A stretch of 64,000 nt of DNA. Origin: Lelliottia jeotgali. GTDB taxonomy: Bacteria; Pseudomonadota; Gammaproteobacteria; Enterobacterales; Enterobacteriaceae. Both the position numbers and the translations under genes were made by a program. This document shows, in pieces, positions 47,479 through 58,120 of the stretch. The notes beneath the pieces are model-generated. The model made no database searches. It saw only the letters and a list, made by a program, of their open reading frames with translations, and was not told the DNA's origin. The stretch covers positions 4,030,001-4,094,000 of the forward strand of contig CP018628.1 in the NCBI GenBank assembly GCA_002271215.1. Reading direction: 5' to 3'. Position 1 is the stretch's first letter. Each line of letters opens with the position of its first letter.

Positions 47479-48120
47479 GGCAACAGGATAAGTCACTGGC
47501 GGTACGCGTGTAATATTTAACGTCGCCAGGATATTATCCACCAGCGCGGGGGCTTGCTGATAGAGGTTATAATTCTCACTGTTCATTAACCAGTTTTTGA
47601 TTAATCCACTAAAGAAGCCGTGGAAAACAATCAACGTAAGATCAATATTCATTTGTGGAGAAATGATTCCCCACGCCAGCCCTTTTTCCAGCAGCATACG
47701 GACATTGTCATAATTAAAACCAATTCTTCGTCTAATTTCGCACTCTGATGTCATTTCGTTATTAAATTCACATTTGTGATACAGAATTTGTAAAAGTGCT
47801 CGCTGCCGGGGAGTACGAGAAATATATTGCAACGCTGCGATAAACCGTTCTCGAAGAACACACAGCGGATCATCATTATTCGTCAGTGAAAGCTGGTCAA
47901 AAATTAAGTCGCATAACGGCAGTTGCTGATCCCAGATAGCATTAAAGATTTCCGACTTGCTGGAAAAGTGCCAGTAAATCGCCCCGCGCGTAACACCGGC
48001 TGCCTCAGCGATATCCGTCAGCGTAGTGCTTGCCACGCCGCGCGTCGAGAACTCGACAATGGCGGCTTCTATCAGCTTCTGTCGTGTTTTTTGTGCATCT
48101 TCTTTTGTTTTACGCGCCAT
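47473..48120 (-). CDS. acrS: TetR-family repressor AcrS (EnvR)
   Basis: 215 residues. The N-terminal helix-turn-helix TLTDIAEAAGVTRGAIYWHF (residues 33-52) is typical of AcrR-type TetR proteins; the rest is the ligand and dimer domain. In E. coli AcrS represses acrAB and possibly acrEF. It is divergent from acrEF. Its last six bases overlap the end of the convergent MHYT gene. Confidence 0.93.
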   Translation of the reverse strand: MARKTKEDAQKTRQKLIEAAIVEFSTRGVASTTLTDIAEAAGVTRGAIYWHFSSKSEIFNAIWDQQLPLCDLIFDQLSLTNNDDPLCVLRERFIAALQYISRTPRQRALLQILYHKCEFNNEMTSECEIRRRIGFNYDNVRMLLEKGLAWGIISPQMNIDLTLIVFHGFFSGLIKNWLMNSENYNLYQQAPALVDNILATLNITRVPPVTYPVAS

Positions 48121-48511
48121 AGATTCTCACCCGTCACCAGAACGATTCTCTACGTGAATGAAAACACGCAGTCGTGGGAGTATTCCCTAAAAGGAAAGGT
48201 TATTCTGAACAAAAAAAGTCAATTAACCGAATCAATAATTACCACGAATAAATCAGACTAATTTAATTCACGAAACACATAAGTAACCCTGGATAATATT
48301 TAAATCAGTGCGTTTTCCCTCATCACTATATCGTTGATTCGTCATGACGGGCTCTGGTTTTTATCTTAATTAAACGTGCGCCGCACTTATAAATTAAACA
48401 ACCGCAACACACCTCATTATGATGTGCGCTGGATTTCTGACTCTTTGCCCCGCGACATTCACTCACGACTTCACGGCAAATATCAGTTTATTGTTTTTTA
48501 AAGGAACAGTA
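48121..48511. other. acrS-acrE divergent regulatory region
   Basis: 391 AT-rich bases between divergent genes with no small gene that I can support. GATAAT near 48292 and TATAAA near 48390 are possible -10 elements for acrEF. I see no clear AcrR/AcrS-type 24-base palindrome. The base composition suits H-NS silencing, which is known for acrEF in E. coli. Confidence 0.45.
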
Positions 48512-49651
48512 ATGACGAAACACTTCAGGCTTTTACCCTTATCCGGTTTTATTGTCTGCTCCGCACTGCTTGCTGGCTGTGATGGTTCTGATAACTCGCA
48601 ACACAGCACACAGGCACCTCAGGTAACTGTTTATGTCGTGAAAAGTGCTCCGCTGGCGGTGACAACAGAGCTTCCGGGGCGCACGGATGCTTTTCGCGTG
48701 GCTGAAGTTCGCCCGCAGGTAAATGGCATTGTTTTACGCCGTAACTTTATCGAAGGCAGTGACGTTAAAGCTGGTGATTCGCTTTACCAGATCGATCCTG
48801 CGACCTATCAGGCCGCCTATGACAGCGCGAAAGGCGACCTGGGGAAAGCCGAAGCAGCGGCGAACATCGCTCATTTAACCGTGAAACGCTATGTCCCATT
48901 GGTTGGCACACAATATGTCAGCCGACAAGAATACGACCAGGCAGTGGCAGACGCCAGGCAGGCTGATGCGAGCGTCATTGCCGCTCAGGCTGGCGTCGAG
49001 ACCGCACGTATCAATCTCGCCTATACCAAAGTGTCCTCACCGATCAATGGGCGAATCGGTAAATCCAGCGTCACCGAAGGAGCGCTGGTGACCAACGGTC
49101 AATCCTCGGCATTGGCAACCGTGCAGCAACTTGATCCGATCTATGTGGATGTAACGCAGTCGAGCAATGATTTTATGCAGCTGAAACAGTCCAGCCTGCA
49201 AAAAGGCGATGGCACCAGTAGCGTTCAACTGCTGATGGAAAATGGTCAGCCCTACCCGCAAAAAGGGACGTTGCAATTCTCTGATGTCACCGTTGATGAG
49301 AGCACAGGTTCCATTACCCTTCGCGCCGTCTTCCCAAACCCGCAGCATATGCTGTTGCCGGGGATGTTTGTACGTGCTCGCATTGATGAAGGTGTGCAGC
49401 CAAATGCCATTCTGGTTCCACAGCAGGGCGTGACCCGTACACCACGCGGGGATGCCACCGTTCTGGTGGTGAATGCAAAAGAGCAGGTTGAAATGCGTAG
49501 CGTTGTAGCACCTCAGGCCATTGGCGATCGCTGGCTGATCACTGACGGTTTAAAAGAAGGTGATCGCGTTATCGTCAGCGGTCTGCAAAAGGCACATCCC
49601 GGCGCCACTGTGGTCGCCACGCCTGATTCCGCCGCCGCTAAAGCCAGTTAA
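48512..49651 (+). CDS. acrE: RND efflux pump, periplasmic adaptor AcrE
   Basis: 379-residue membrane fusion lipoprotein. The signal ends with the lipobox LLAGC (C23 acylated). Lipoyl, alpha-hairpin, beta-barrel and membrane-proximal domains follow in order (for example AEVRPQVNGIVLRRNFIEGS and SPINGRIGKSSVTEGALV). It joins AcrF to TolC. ATG 48512 has AAGGA 7 bases upstream; an earlier in-frame ATG at 48419 gives no signal sequence. acrF starts 11 bases later. Confidence 0.95.
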   Translation: MTKHFRLLPLSGFIVCSALLAGCDGSDNSQHSTQAPQVTVYVVKSAPLAVTTELPGRTDAFRVAEVRPQVNGIVLRRNFIEGSDVKAGDSLYQIDPATYQAAYDSAKGDLGKAEAAANIAHLTVKRYVPLVGTQYVSRQEYDQAVADARQADASVIAAQAGVETARINLAYTKVSSPINGRIGKSSVTEGALVTNGQSSALATVQQLDPIYVDVTQSSNDFMQLKQSSLQKGDGTSSVQLLMENGQPYPQKGTLQFSDVTVDESTGSITLRAVFPNPQHMLLPGMFVRARIDEGVQPNAILVPQQGVTRTPRGDATVLVVNAKEQVEMRSVVAPQAIGDRWLITDGLKEGDRVIVSGLQKAHPGATVVATPDSAAAKAS

Positions 49652-49662
49652 GGGATTAATCA

Positions 49663-52600
49663 ATGGCTAACTTTTTTATTCAAAGGCCGATTTTCGCCTG
49701 GGTGCTTGCCATCATTCTGATGATTGCGGGCGGACTGGCAATTCTCAAGCTGCCGGTGGCGCAGTATCCCACCATCGCTCCGCCTGCTGTTGCCGTTACG
49801 GCCGTTTACCCAGGCGCGGATGCGCAAACGGTGCAAGATACCGTTACACAGGTTATCGAACAGAACATGAACGGTATCGATAATCTGATGTACATGTCCT
49901 CCACCAGCGATTCTGCCGGTAACGTGACCATCACTCTGACCTTCCAGTCGGGTACCGATCCTGATATCGCGCAGGTACAGGTTCAGAATAAACTCCAACT
50001 GGCGATGCCATTGCTGCCACAGGAAGTTCAGCAGCAAGGGATCGGTGTGGAGAAATCCAGCAGCAGCTTCCTTCTGGTTGCGGGTTTTGTTTCAGATAAC
50101 AAAAGTCTGACGCAGGATGATATCTCCGATTATGTCGCATCCAACGTGAAAGACGCGATCAGTCGTACCTCTGGCGTGGGCGATGTGCAGCTGTTTGGCG
50201 CACAGTATGCGATGCGCATCTGGCTCGACAGCAACTCCCTGAATAAGTATCAGCTGACGCCGCTGGATGTCATCAATCAGCTTAAAACCCAAAACAACCA
50301 GATTGCTGCCGGGCAACTGGGCGGTACGCCTTCGGTACCAGGTCAGCAGTTGAACGCCTCGATTATCGCGCAAACACGCCTGAAATCACCGGAAGAGTTC
50401 GGCAAGATCACGCTGAAGGTGAACCAGGACGGCTCGATGGTGCATCTGAAAGATGTGGCCCGTATTGAGTTGGGCGGTGAAAACTACAATATGGTCACGA
50501 AGATCAACGGCCAGGCAGCCACCGGTCTGGGCATCAAGCTGGCGACGGGTGCGAACGCGCTGGACACCGCCGCTGCGATTAAATCAAAACTGGCAGAATT
50601 ACAGGCCTTCTTCCCACAAGGACTGAAAGTCGTTTATCCGTACGACACCACTCCATTCGTGAAGATATCCATTCATGAAGTGGTCAAAACGTTGTTTGAG
50701 GCGATCATTCTGGTCTTCCTCGTCATGTATCTGTTCCTGCAAAATCTGCGCGCCACGCTGATCCCCACGATCGCTGTACCCGTCGTGTTATTAGGGACTT
50801 TTGCCGTTCTTGGAGCATTCGGGTTTTCAATCAACACGCTGACGATGTTTGGGATGGTGCTGGCGATAGGCTTGCTGGTTGACGATGCTATTGTGGTCGT
50901 TGAGAACGTCGAGCGCGTCATGGTGGAAGACAAACTACCGCCAAAAGAGGCGACACAGAAATCCATGGAGCAAATCCAGGGGGCGCTGGTCGGTATCGCA
51001 ATGGTGCTTTCTGCGGTGTTTGTTCCGATGGCCTTTTTTGGCGGCTCGACCGGTGCAATCTACCGCCAATTCTCGCTGACTATCGTCTCGGCAATGGCGC
51101 TTTCTGTTTTGGTCGCACTGATTCTGACACCCGCACTCTGCGCCACACTGCTCAAACCGCCGTCAGAAGAACATCATGCAAAAGGCGGTTTCTTTGGTTG
51201 GTTCAACAACCTCTTTGATAAGAGCGTGGAGCATTACAGCAATAGCGTGAGTGGGATTTTACGCAAAACTGGACGTTATCTGGTGGTGTATGTACTGATT
51301 GTGGGTGGAATGGCTGTATTGTTTTTACGCCTTCCGACCTCCTTCCTTCCGGATGAGGATCAGGGCGTATTTATGACCATGGTCCAGTTGCCCGCTGGCG
51401 CCACGCAAACGCGTACACAGCAGATACTGGATCAGGTACAACAGTATTATCAAACCAAGGAAGCGGCCAACGTAGAATCAGTCTTTACGGTTAACGGGTT
51501 TAGCTTTAGCGGTCAGGGGCAAAACTCCGGTATCGCCTTTGTAAGCCTCAAACCGTGGGATGAGCGTCCTGGAGCTGAAAACGGCGTGGGAGCCATTGTT
51601 AGCCGCGCAACCAAAGCTTTCAGCCAGATTAAAGATGGGATGATTTTCCCCTTCAACTTGCCCGCGATTATCGAACTGGGTACGGCGACAGGGTTTGACT
51701 TTGAGCTTATCGACCAGGCTAATCTGGGTCATACTGAACTGACAAAAGCACGTAACCAACTGCTAGGTATGGTTAAAGAGCACCCGGAACTGCTGGAACG
51801 AGTGCGTCCAAACGGACTGGAGGATACGCCGCAGTTCAAACTGGATGTTGATCAGGAGAAAGCCCAGGCTCTGGGTGTCAGCGTGTCGGATATCAACCAG
51901 ACCGTCTCTACCGCACTCGGCGGTACATACGTAAATGACTTTATCGATCATGGTCGTGTGAAAAAAGTGTACGCACAGGCCGACGCACAGTTCCGTATGT
52001 TGCCAGGTGATATCAATAACCTCTACGTACGCAGTGCAAACGGTGAAATGGTGCCTTTCTCTGCGTTTAGTACCTCGCGCTGGATTTCAGGCTCGCCGCG
52101 ACTTGAGCGTTACAACGGGATGCCATCCATGGAAATCCTCGGCGAAGCTGCACCGGGCAAGAGTACCGGCGAAGCGATGGTCTTAATGGAGTCACTCGCC
52201 CAGAAACTGCCTTCCGGGATTGGCTTCGACTGGACGGGAATGTCCTATCAGGAACGCCTCTCTGGCAACCAGGCCCCGGCGCTGTACGCTATTTCACTGA
52301 TCGTCGTGTTCTTGTGCCTGGCAGCGCTTTACGAGAGTTGGTCCATTCCATTCTCCGTTATGCTGGTTGTGCCTTTGGGCGTTATTGGTGCCCTACTCGG
52401 CGCATCGCTGCGTGGGCTGAATAATGATGTCTATTTCCAGGTAGGGCTTCTCACCACCATCGGCCTCTCCGCGAAGAACGCCATTCTGATTGTGGAGTTT
52501 GCGAAAGACCTGATGGAAAAAGAAGGGAAAGGAGTCATTGAGGCTACGCTTGAAGCCTCACGTATGCGCCTTCGCCCGATTCTGATGACATCACTGGCGT

Positions 52601-52773
52601 TTATCCTCGGTGTACTGCCATTGGTTATCAGCCAGGGTGCAGGGAGCGGTGCGCAAAATGCCGTAGGGACAGGCGTTATGGGGGGGATGCTGTCTGCGAC
52701 CCTTCTCGCAATCTTCTTCGTCCCTGTATTTTTCGTGGTCGTAAGAAGACGATTTAATCGCAATCCTAAGTAA
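49663..52773 (+). CDS. acrF: RND multidrug efflux transporter AcrF
   Basis: 1036 residues, HAE1-type RND pump with 12 membrane helices and two large periplasmic loops. The proton-relay aspartates D407 and D408 ([15 protein letters not shown]) are intact, as is [15 protein letters not shown] in helix 10. It exports drugs, dyes and solvents with AcrE and TolC, and overlaps AcrB in range; in E. coli it is normally poorly expressed. Confidence 0.97.
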   Translation: MANFFIQRPIFAWVLAIILMIAGGLAILKLPVAQYPTIAPPAVAVTAVYPGADAQTVQDTVTQVIEQNMNGIDNLMYMSSTSDSAGNVTITLTFQSGTDPDIAQVQVQNKLQLAMPLLPQEVQQQGIGVEKSSSSFLLVAGFVSDNKSLTQDDISDYVASNVKDAISRTSGVGDVQLFGAQYAMRIWLDSNSLNKYQLTPLDVINQLKTQNNQIAAGQLGGTPSVPGQQLNASIIAQTRLKSPEEFGKITLKVNQDGSMVHLKDVARIELGGENYNMVTKINGQAATGLGIKLATGANALDTAAAIKSKLAELQAFFPQGLKVVYPYDTTPFVKISIHEVVKTLFEAIILVFLVMYLFLQNLRATLIPTIAVPVVLLGTFAVLGAFGFSINTLTMFGMVLAIGLLVDDAIVVVENVERVMVEDKLPPKEATQKSMEQIQGALVGIAMVLSAVFVPMAFFGGSTGAIYRQFSLTIVSAMALSVLVALILTPALCATLLKPPSEEHHAKGGFFGWFNNLFDKSVEHYSNSVSGILRKTGRYLVVYVLIVGGMAVLFLRLPTSFLPDEDQGVFMTMVQLPAGATQTRTQQILDQVQQYYQTKEAANVESVFTVNGFSFSGQGQNSGIAFVSLKPWDERPGAENGVGAIVSRATKAFSQIKDGMIFPFNLPAIIELGTATGFDFELIDQANLGHTELTKARNQLLGMVKEHPELLERVRPNGLEDTPQFKLDVDQEKAQALGVSVSDINQTVSTALGGTYVNDFIDHGRVKKVYAQADAQFRMLPGDINNLYVRSANGEMVPFSAFSTSRWISGSPRLERYNGMPSMEILGEAAPGKSTGEAMVLMESLAQKLPSGIGFDWTGMSYQERLSGNQAPALYAISLIVVFLCLAALYESWSIPFSVMLVVPLGVIGALLGASLRGLNNDVYFQVGLLTTIGLSAKNAILIVEFAKDLMEKEGKGVIEATLEASRMRLRPILMTSLAFILGVLPLVISQGAGSGAQNAVGTGVMGGMLSATLLAIFFVPVFFVVVRRRFNRNPK

Positions 52774-52781
52774 ATCAATTC

Positions 52782-52816
52782 AAAAGGCGTCATTCGGCGC
52801 CTTTTCTTCTTTCTTT
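52782..52816 (+). terminator. Intrinsic terminator of acrEF
   Basis: AAAAGGCGTC (52782-52791) pairs with GGCGCCTTTT (52796-52805) with one T-G pair, loop ATTC, followed by CTTCTTTCTTT. Confidence 0.85.
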
Positions 52817-52934
52817 AATTCAAAAATTAGCACGCGAATTATCATTGTATTTTTACTGCTAAGTTATTTCCTCCACGATTTTTACAAACCACATATTTTG
52901 AGATTATTCATCCTGTCAGTGCAGATGGGTGTAG

Positions 52935-52943
52935 TGGTAAAAT
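52935..52943 (+). promoter_or_regulatory. Candidate extended -10 promoter of yhdV
   Basis: TGGTAAAAT is an extended -10 (TG-N-TAAAAT) 67 bases before the yhdV start; no good -35 is visible. Confidence 0.4.
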
Positions 52944-53009
52944 AAACGCCAGCTCGATAAATCCACTTTCGATTTTATTGCGAGCCAGTTTTTATTCTGA
53001 GGTAACATC

Positions 53010-53231
53010 ATGAAAAGATTCATTTGCGTTGCAACCCTCGCTGCGCTTCTCGCCGGATGTGCGCACGACTCTCCGTGTGTGCCGGTATATGACGATCAGG
53101 GTCGTCTGGTTCATACCAATACCTGTATGAAAGGCACCACCCAGGATAACTGGGAGACTGCAGGGGCAATCGCCGGTGGTGCTGCGGCTATCGCAGGCTT
53201 GACGTTAGGTATCGTCGCGTTAACTAAATAA
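53010..53231 (+). CDS. yhdV: Small lipoprotein YhdV
   Basis: 73 residues with signal sequence and lipobox LLAGC (C17), a Cys-containing region DSPCVPVYDDQGRLVHTNTC, and a glycine/alanine-rich hydrophobic C-terminus (AGAIAGGAAAIAGLTLGIVAL) like glycine-zipper outer-membrane lipoproteins. Same place and nearly the same sequence as E. coli YhdV. Function unknown. GAGGT precedes the ATG. Confidence 0.93.
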   Translation: MKRFICVATLAALLAGCAHDSPCVPVYDDQGRLVHTNTCMKGTTQDNWETAGAIAGGAAAIAGLTLGIVALTK

Positions 53232-53240
53232 TGTTTTCCT

Positions 53241-53269
53241 GCAAAAGCGCGGCAAATCCGCGCTTTTGC
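53241..53269. terminator. Hairpin terminator after yhdV
   Basis: GCAAAAGCGCGG (53241-53252) and CCGCGCTTTTGC (53258-53269), a perfect 12-bp stem with loop CAAAT. The T residues lie in the stem. Confidence 0.8.
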
Positions 53270-53518
53270 TTCAAACCAGTGCAGTATTTTTTCAATACGT
53301 TAAAAAAACTCCCCATTCCCCTCTGCGTTAATTTATTAATGTCTGATTCTTCTCACATCTTTTTTGCGATGATTTGTTTATTTCATTTTCAGGCGTGATA
53401 CTTTTCACAATTCAATGGCATTTAATATCCTGCCAATATTCACGTCAGAAACTACCTCTCTTAATTAGCTTCCGGGTTATCAACTTTTGCTCTGATTTGT
53501 GGCGTAGGTTGTGATTTC

Positions 53519-53533
53519 GCACCATTTCGGGGC
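53519..53533 (+). promoter_or_regulatory. NtrC-like enhancer site upstream of yhdW
   Basis: GCACCATTTCGGGGC matches the NtrC consensus form GCACCATTTTGGTGC at 13 of 15 positions. It lies about 100-115 bases before the expected start of transcription, the usual enhancer distance for sigma-54 promoters. Confidence 0.65.
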
Positions 53534-53605
53534 GCTCGATTTATTTATCCCTGTCTACACTCTGCATTATGCGTTCAATTCTCCCTTTTTCTGCCGAGCG
53601 CAAAA

Positions 53606-53624
53606 TTGGCATTACGTTTGCTTT
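53606..53624 (+). promoter_or_regulatory. Sigma-54 promoter of yhdWXYZ
   Basis: TTGGCATTACGTTTGC has GG (53608-53609) and GC (53620-53621) with exactly 10 bases between, and the TGGCA and TTGC cores of the -24/-12 consensus. It is 86-104 bases before yhdW. Control of yhdWXYZ by nitrogen limitation is established for E. coli. Confidence 0.75.
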
Positions 53625-53709
53625 ATAAACGTCGGCCAACGCCACAGACAGGTCAAAGCGTTTTAAAACGACTTTCTATAACGATAAATTTCGCCACACA
53701 GGATGCATT

Positions 53710-54735
53710 ATGAAAAAGACGATGATAGCCAGCCTGGCCGCCGCCGGCATGTTGTTTGCTGTAGCGGGACAGGTTCATGCCGGTACAACACTTGATGCCG
53801 TTAAAAAGAAAGGTTTTGTCCAATGCGGTATTAGTGATGGGTTACCGGGCTTCTCTTATGCCGATGCGAACGGAAAGTTCACTGGCATTGATGTCGATGT
53901 TTGCCGTGGCGTTGCAGCAGCCCTTTTCGGGGATGACACAAAAGTAAAATATACCCCACTGACGGCGAAAGAGCGTTTTACCGCACTGCAATCGGGTGAA
54001 GTGGACATGCTTTCTCGTAATACAACCTGGACTTCGTCACGTGATGCGGGGATGGGGATGTCCTTTACCGGTGTGACTTACTACGATGGCATCGGCTTCC
54101 TGACCCACAACAAAGCGGGGCTGAAGAGCGCGAAAGAACTCGACGGAGCAACCGTTTGTATTCAGGCGGGAACCGATACCGAACTGAACGTCGCCGACTA
54201 TTTCAAAGCCAACAACATGAAATACACGCCGGTGACTTTCGACCGTTCTGATGAATCAGCAAAAGCCCTGGAGTCAGGCCGTTGCGATACGCTGGCCTCC
54301 GATCAGTCCCAGCTCTATGCCCTGCGAATTAAACTGAGCAACCCGGCGGAATGGATTGTTCTGCCTGAAGTCATCTCCAAAGAGCCTCTCGGCCCGGTCG
54401 TTCGCCGTGGTGATGAAGACTGGTTCTCCATTGTTCGCTGGACGCTGTTCGCCATGCTGAATGCCGAAGAGATGGGTATCAATTCTAAAAACGTCGACGA
54501 GAAAGCCGCAAACCCTACGACACCGGATATGGCGCATCTTCTGGGTAAAGAGGGTGATTTCGGCAAGGATCTGAAGCTCGATAATAAATGGGCTTATAAC
54601 ATCATCAAACATGTCGGTAACTATGCAGAGATCTTTGAGCGCAACGTTGGATCGGAAAGCCCGCTGAAGATCAAACGTGGCCAGAACAACCTCTGGAATA
54701 ACGGTGGTATTCAGTACGCTCCGCCGGTGCGTTAA
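53710..54735 (+). CDS. yhdW: Amino-acid ABC transporter, periplasmic binding protein
   Basis: 341 residues, AapJ/BztA-type binding protein of the general L-amino-acid transporters. Signal peptide of about 24 residues (MKKTMIASLAAAGMLFAVAG then QVHA), then the type II binding fold: CGISDGLPGFSYAD near the start, GIDVDVCRGVAAALFGD, and AGTDTELNVADYF. The frame is full length here. The substrate is inferred from the family; it was not shown from this sequence. First gene of yhdWXYZ. Confidence 0.94.
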   Translation: MKKTMIASLAAAGMLFAVAGQVHAGTTLDAVKKKGFVQCGISDGLPGFSYADANGKFTGIDVDVCRGVAAALFGDDTKVKYTPLTAKERFTALQSGEVDMLSRNTTWTSSRDAGMGMSFTGVTYYDGIGFLTHNKAGLKSAKELDGATVCIQAGTDTELNVADYFKANNMKYTPVTFDRSDESAKALESGRCDTLASDQSQLYALRIKLSNPAEWIVLPEVISKEPLGPVVRRGDEDWFSIVRWTLFAMLNAEEMGINSKNVDEKAANPTTPDMAHLLGKEGDFGKDLKLDNKWAYNIIKHVGNYAEIFERNVGSESPLKIKRGQNNLWNNGGIQYAPPVR

Positions 54736-54803
54736 GCATTTAGCTGTAACGGGCACTGCATTTGCGGTGCCCCGTCCAGAGTCATGGTTACCGAGGTTTC
54801 TTT

Positions 54804-55985
54804 ATGTCCCATCGCCGCTTAGCCGTAAAAGGAAAACTTTCCTTTTCTCATCCCTCGGTTCGCGCATGGCTATTCCAGATAATAGCTATCGTCGCCGTTG
54901 TTGTTGTTGCGGTTTATTTGATTCATAACACTGTTACCAATCTGAGCAATCGCGGTATTACTTCTGGCTTTGCGTTTTTGGATCGTAGTGCCGGATTCGG
55001 AATTGTGCAGCATTTGATTGATTATCAAGAAGGCGATACATACGGCAGGGTGTTTCTTGTCGGTTTACTGAATACTCTGCTGGTCTCTGCTCTCTGCATT
55101 GTATTTGCCTCCTTGCTGGGCTTTTTTCTCGGGCTTGCGCGTCTTTCTGAGAACTGGCTATTACGTAAACTCTCGACAATTTATATCGAGACGTTTCGCA
55201 ATATCCCCCCGCTACTGCAGATCTTCTTCTGGTATTTCGCCGTATTACGCAATCTGCCCGGACCACGACAGGCCGTTGATGCTTTAGATCTCTTTTACCT
55301 GAGCAACCGGGGTTTATATATTCCCTCGCCGTTGGCTGGCGAAGGTCTGTATGCGTTTATCGCTGCATTTGTTATCGCGGTAGCAATTACGATTGGGCTG
55401 TTTCGTTATAACCGCTCACTTCAGATTAAAACCGGGCAACTTCGCAGAACCTGGCCAATCGGGACATTACTGATCGTTAGTTTGCCTCTACTGGCCCACT
55501 GGGTATTCGGTGCCGCTTTGCACTGGGACATTCCGCAGTTGCGAGGTTTTAACTTCCAGGGAGGGATGGTCCTTATTCCTGAACTGGCTGCTCTGACGCT
55601 TGCGCTGTCCATTTATACCTCTGCCTTTATTGCTGAAATTATTCGCTCAGGAATCCAGGCGGTTCCTTATGGTCAGCACGAAGCCGCACGTTCACTCGGA
55701 TTACCCAACCCAGTAACGCTGCGCCAGGTGATCATTCCTCAGGCCTTACGTGTGATCATCCCGCCGCTGACCAGCCAGTATCTGAATATTGTCAAAAACT
55801 CCTCGCTGGCTGCCGCGATTGGTTATCCCGACATGGTTTCTCTGTTCGCCGGAACCGTACTTAACCAGACCGGACAAGCGATTGAGACTATTGCCATCAC
55901 CATGTCCGTCTACCTAATTATCAGCCTGACAATTTCATTGCTGATGAATATCTATAACCGTCGCATCGCCCTGGTTGAGCGCTAA
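54804..55985 (+). CDS. yhdX: Amino-acid ABC transporter, permease (AapQ-like)
   Basis: 393-residue inner-membrane permease with about eight hydrophobic segments and the HisMQ-type coupling motif EIIRSGIQAVPYGQHEAARSLG (here given as two pieces: EIIRSGIQAVPYG and QHEAARSLG, about residues 285-306). A start at ATG 54804 has GAGG 7 bases upstream; the longer frame to 54762 has no match. It follows yhdW by 68 bases and precedes yhdY by 9. Confidence 0.94.
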   Translation: MSHRRLAVKGKLSFSHPSVRAWLFQIIAIVAVVVVAVYLIHNTVTNLSNRGITSGFAFLDRSAGFGIVQHLIDYQEGDTYGRVFLVGLLNTLLVSALCIVFASLLGFFLGLARLSENWLLRKLSTIYIETFRNIPPLLQIFFWYFAVLRNLPGPRQAVDALDLFYLSNRGLYIPSPLAGEGLYAFIAAFVIAVAITIGLFRYNRSLQIKTGQLRRTWPIGTLLIVSLPLLAHWVFGAALHWDIPQLRGFNFQGGMVLIPELAALTLALSIYTSAFIAEIIRSGIQAVPYGQHEAARSLGLPNPVTLRQVIIPQALRVIIPPLTSQYLNIVKNSSLAAAIGYPDMVSLFAGTVLNQTGQAIETIAITMSVYLIISLTISLLMNIYNRRIALVER

Positions 55986-55994
55986 GGAACCATG

Positions 55995-57098
55995 ATGACA
56001 AAAGCCGTATTGTCACACCCCTCGCGTCCGTCCAGCACCGGAAGCTGGCGTTTCATCGCCTGGGCACGCAAAAATCTGTTCTCCTCCTGGAGTAACAGTC
56101 TGCTGACAATTGTCAGCTTGTGGTTGATGTGGGAGCTGATTCCTCCGCTGCTGAACTGGGCTTTCTTGCAGGCAAACTGGGTAGGCTCAACGCGGGCGGA
56201 CTGTACCAAAGCGGGTGCCTGTTGGGTGTTTATCCATGAGCGTTTTGGCCAGTTTATGTATGGTCTGTATCCACATGATCAACGCTGGCGTATCAATCTG
56301 GCACTGATTGCGGGTTTGCTGTCGATCGCCCCGATGTTCTTCAAAACCCTGCCACGTCGTGGACGCTATATTGCTTGTTGGGCAGTGATTTATCCGCTGA
56401 TTGTGTGGTTGTTGCTATATGGCGGAATACTGGGACTTGAGCGGGTCGAAACTCGCCAATGGGGGGGATTAACTCTCACGCTGATCATTGCCTCCGTGGG
56501 GATCGCCGGGGCGCTACCTTTGGGTATCTTACTGGCACTGGGACGTCGATCAGCCATGCCAGTAGTACGGACTCTTTCAGTTATTTTTATTGAATTCTGG
56601 CGTGGTGTACCGCTGATTACCGTGCTGTTCATGTCCTCGGTCATGCTGCCGCTGTTTATGGCAGAAGGCACAACAATCGACAAACTGATTCGCGCACTGG
56701 TGGGCGTCGTTTTATTCCAGTCAGCTTACGTTGCAGAGGTGGTTAGAGGTGGCCTACAGGCGCTGCCAAAAGGTCAGTACGAAGCGGCCGAATCACTGGC
56801 GCTCGGTTACTGGAAAATGCAGGGGCTGGTGATCTTACCCCAAGCCTTGAAGCTGGTTATTCCAGGGCTTGTGAACACCATCATCGCACTCTTTAAAGAC
56901 ACGAGCCTGGTGATCATTATCGGATTGTTTGATCTTTTCAGCAGTGTACAACAGGCCACAGTCGATCCCGTCTGGCTCGGCATGTCGACTGAAGGTTATG
57001 TTTTTGCAGCACTTGTTTACTGGATTTTCTGTTTCAGCATGTCGCGCTACAGCCAACACCTGGAGAAGCGCTTTAACACCGGGCGTGCACCGCAATGA
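55995..57098 (+). CDS. yhdY: Amino-acid ABC transporter, permease (AapM-like)
   Basis: 367 residues with several membrane segments and the coupling motif [20 protein letters not shown] (about residues 249-268). There are two adjacent ATG codons at 55992 and 55995; the second has better spacing to AAGGA (6 bases against 3) and matches E. coli. It pairs with YhdX as the channel of the transporter. The stop is 7 bases before the yhdZ start. Confidence 0.94.
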   Translation: MTKAVLSHPSRPSSTGSWRFIAWARKNLFSSWSNSLLTIVSLWLMWELIPPLLNWAFLQANWVGSTRADCTKAGACWVFIHERFGQFMYGLYPHDQRWRINLALIAGLLSIAPMFFKTLPRRGRYIACWAVIYPLIVWLLLYGGILGLERVETRQWGGLTLTLIIASVGIAGALPLGILLALGRRSAMPVVRTLSVIFIEFWRGVPLITVLFMSSVMLPLFMAEGTTIDKLIRALVGVVLFQSAYVAEVVRGGLQALPKGQYEAAESLALGYWKMQGLVILPQALKLVIPGLVNTIIALFKDTSLVIIIGLFDLFSSVQQATVDPVWLGMSTEGYVFAALVYWIFCFSMSRYSQHLEKRFNTGRAPQ

Positions 57099-57105
57099 GG
57101 AACTT

Positions 57106-57864
57106 ATGAGCAAAATAACTATGGCCCCGGCCGACGCGATGATTACGCTAGAAAATGTGAATAAATGGTATGGTCAGTTTCATGTCCTGAAAGACATCAA
57201 CCTGAAGGTCAAACAGGGCGAGCGTATTGTTTTATGCGGCCCCTCAGGTTCAGGAAAATCTACCACCATTCGCTGTATTAACCATCTTGAGGAGCATCAG
57301 CAAGGACGTATCGTCGTTGATGGGATAGAGCTGGATGAGGACATTCGAAACATCGAACGTGTCCGTCAGGAAGTCGGTATGGTGTTCCAGCATTTCAATT
57401 TATTCCCACATTTGACGGTGTTACAGAACCTTACGCTGGCCCCAATTTGGGTCAGGAAGATGCCTAAAAAGGAAGCTGAGGCGCTGGCAATGCATTACCT
57501 GGAACGTGTCCGTATTGCTGAGCACGCAAACAAATTTCCGGGACAAATTTCGGGCGGGCAGCAACAGCGTGTGGCGATTGCCCGCTCACTGTGCATGCAA
57601 CCTAAAATTATGCTGTTTGATGAACCGACTTCAGCGCTCGACCCTGAAATGGTTAAAGAAGTACTCGACACGATGATTGGTTTAGCTCAATCGGGAATGA
57701 CTATGCTCTGTGTTACGCATGAAATGGGCTTTGCCAGAACAGTTGCAGATAGAGTGATCTTTATGGATCGCGGAGAAATTGTTGAACAAGCACCACCTGA
57801 TGAGTTCTTTGCTAATCCGAAATCTGAGCGTACACGCGCATTCTTATCGCAGGTGATTCATTAA
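57106..57864 (+). CDS. yhdZ: Amino-acid ABC transporter, ATPase (AapP-like)
   Basis: 252-residue ABC ATPase. Walker [10 protein letters not shown] (about 45-53), signature SGGQQQR (about 147-153), Walker B IMLFDEP (about 168-174) and the switch histidine in CVTHEMG (about 203-209) are intact. I start at ATG 57106 with GAGG upstream; the in-frame reading back to 56929 lies in yhdY. It completes the yhdWXYZ importer. A bidirectional terminator follows, shared with the rRNA operon. Confidence 0.96.
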   Translation: MSKITMAPADAMITLENVNKWYGQFHVLKDINLKVKQGERIVLCGPSGSGKSTTIRCINHLEEHQQGRIVVDGIELDEDIRNIERVRQEVGMVFQHFNLFPHLTVLQNLTLAPIWVRKMPKKEAEALAMHYLERVRIAEHANKFPGQISGGQQQRVAIARSLCMQPKIMLFDEPTSALDPEMVKEVLDTMIGLAQSGMTMLCVTHEMGFARTVADRVIFMDRGEIVEQAPPDEFFANPKSERTRAFLSQVIH

Positions 57865-57923
57865 TCGTCTTTGTTGCTCAGTGGTGTACTGCTACTGGGC
57901 AAATTTTCAGAGGAACAAATGCA

Positions 57924-57951
57924 AAAAGGCCATCCTTTCGGATGGCCTTTT
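57924..57951. terminator. Bidirectional terminator between yhdZ and rRNA operon
   Basis: Perfect 12-bp stem AAAAGGCCATCC (57924-57935) and GGATGGCCTTTT (57940-57951), loop TTTC, with A and T tracts on either side. It stops yhdZ from the left and rRNA from the right. Confidence 0.92.
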
Positions 57952-57961
57952 CACTTAATTG

Positions 57962-58081
57962 ATGTCTGGCAGTTCCCTACTCTCACATGGGGAGACCCCA
58001 CACTACCATCGGCGCTACGGCGTTTCACTTCTGAGTTCGGCATGGGGTCAGGTGGGACCACCGCGCTAAAGCCGCCAGACA
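57962..58081 (-). rRNA. rrfF: 5S ribosomal RNA, distal copy
   Basis: 120 bases, complete. It begins TGTCTGGCGGC and ends CTGCCAGACAT. It differs from the proximal 5S only at nucleotides 3 and 117, which pair with each other in the terminal helix (U-A here, C-G there). It is the last gene of the rRNA operon, after tRNA-Thr. Confidence 0.98.
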
Positions 58082-58120
58082 AATTCTTTTACTATTGCCG
58101 AACTTCAACCACGTATTAAG

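Larger units (their letters stand above)
53232..53709. other. yhdV-yhdW intergenic region
   Basis: 478 bases without a gene. It contains the yhdV terminator near its left end, an AT-rich middle (53290-53460), and at the right end an NtrC-like site and sigma-54 promoter for yhdWXYZ, all listed separately. Confidence 0.6.

Noticed and set aside
48121..48511. Horizontal acquisition signal from AT-richness before acrE
   Set aside because: AT-rich divergent promoters are normal for acrEF, and the flanking genes keep the E. coli order; there are no integrase, direct repeats or tRNA target.
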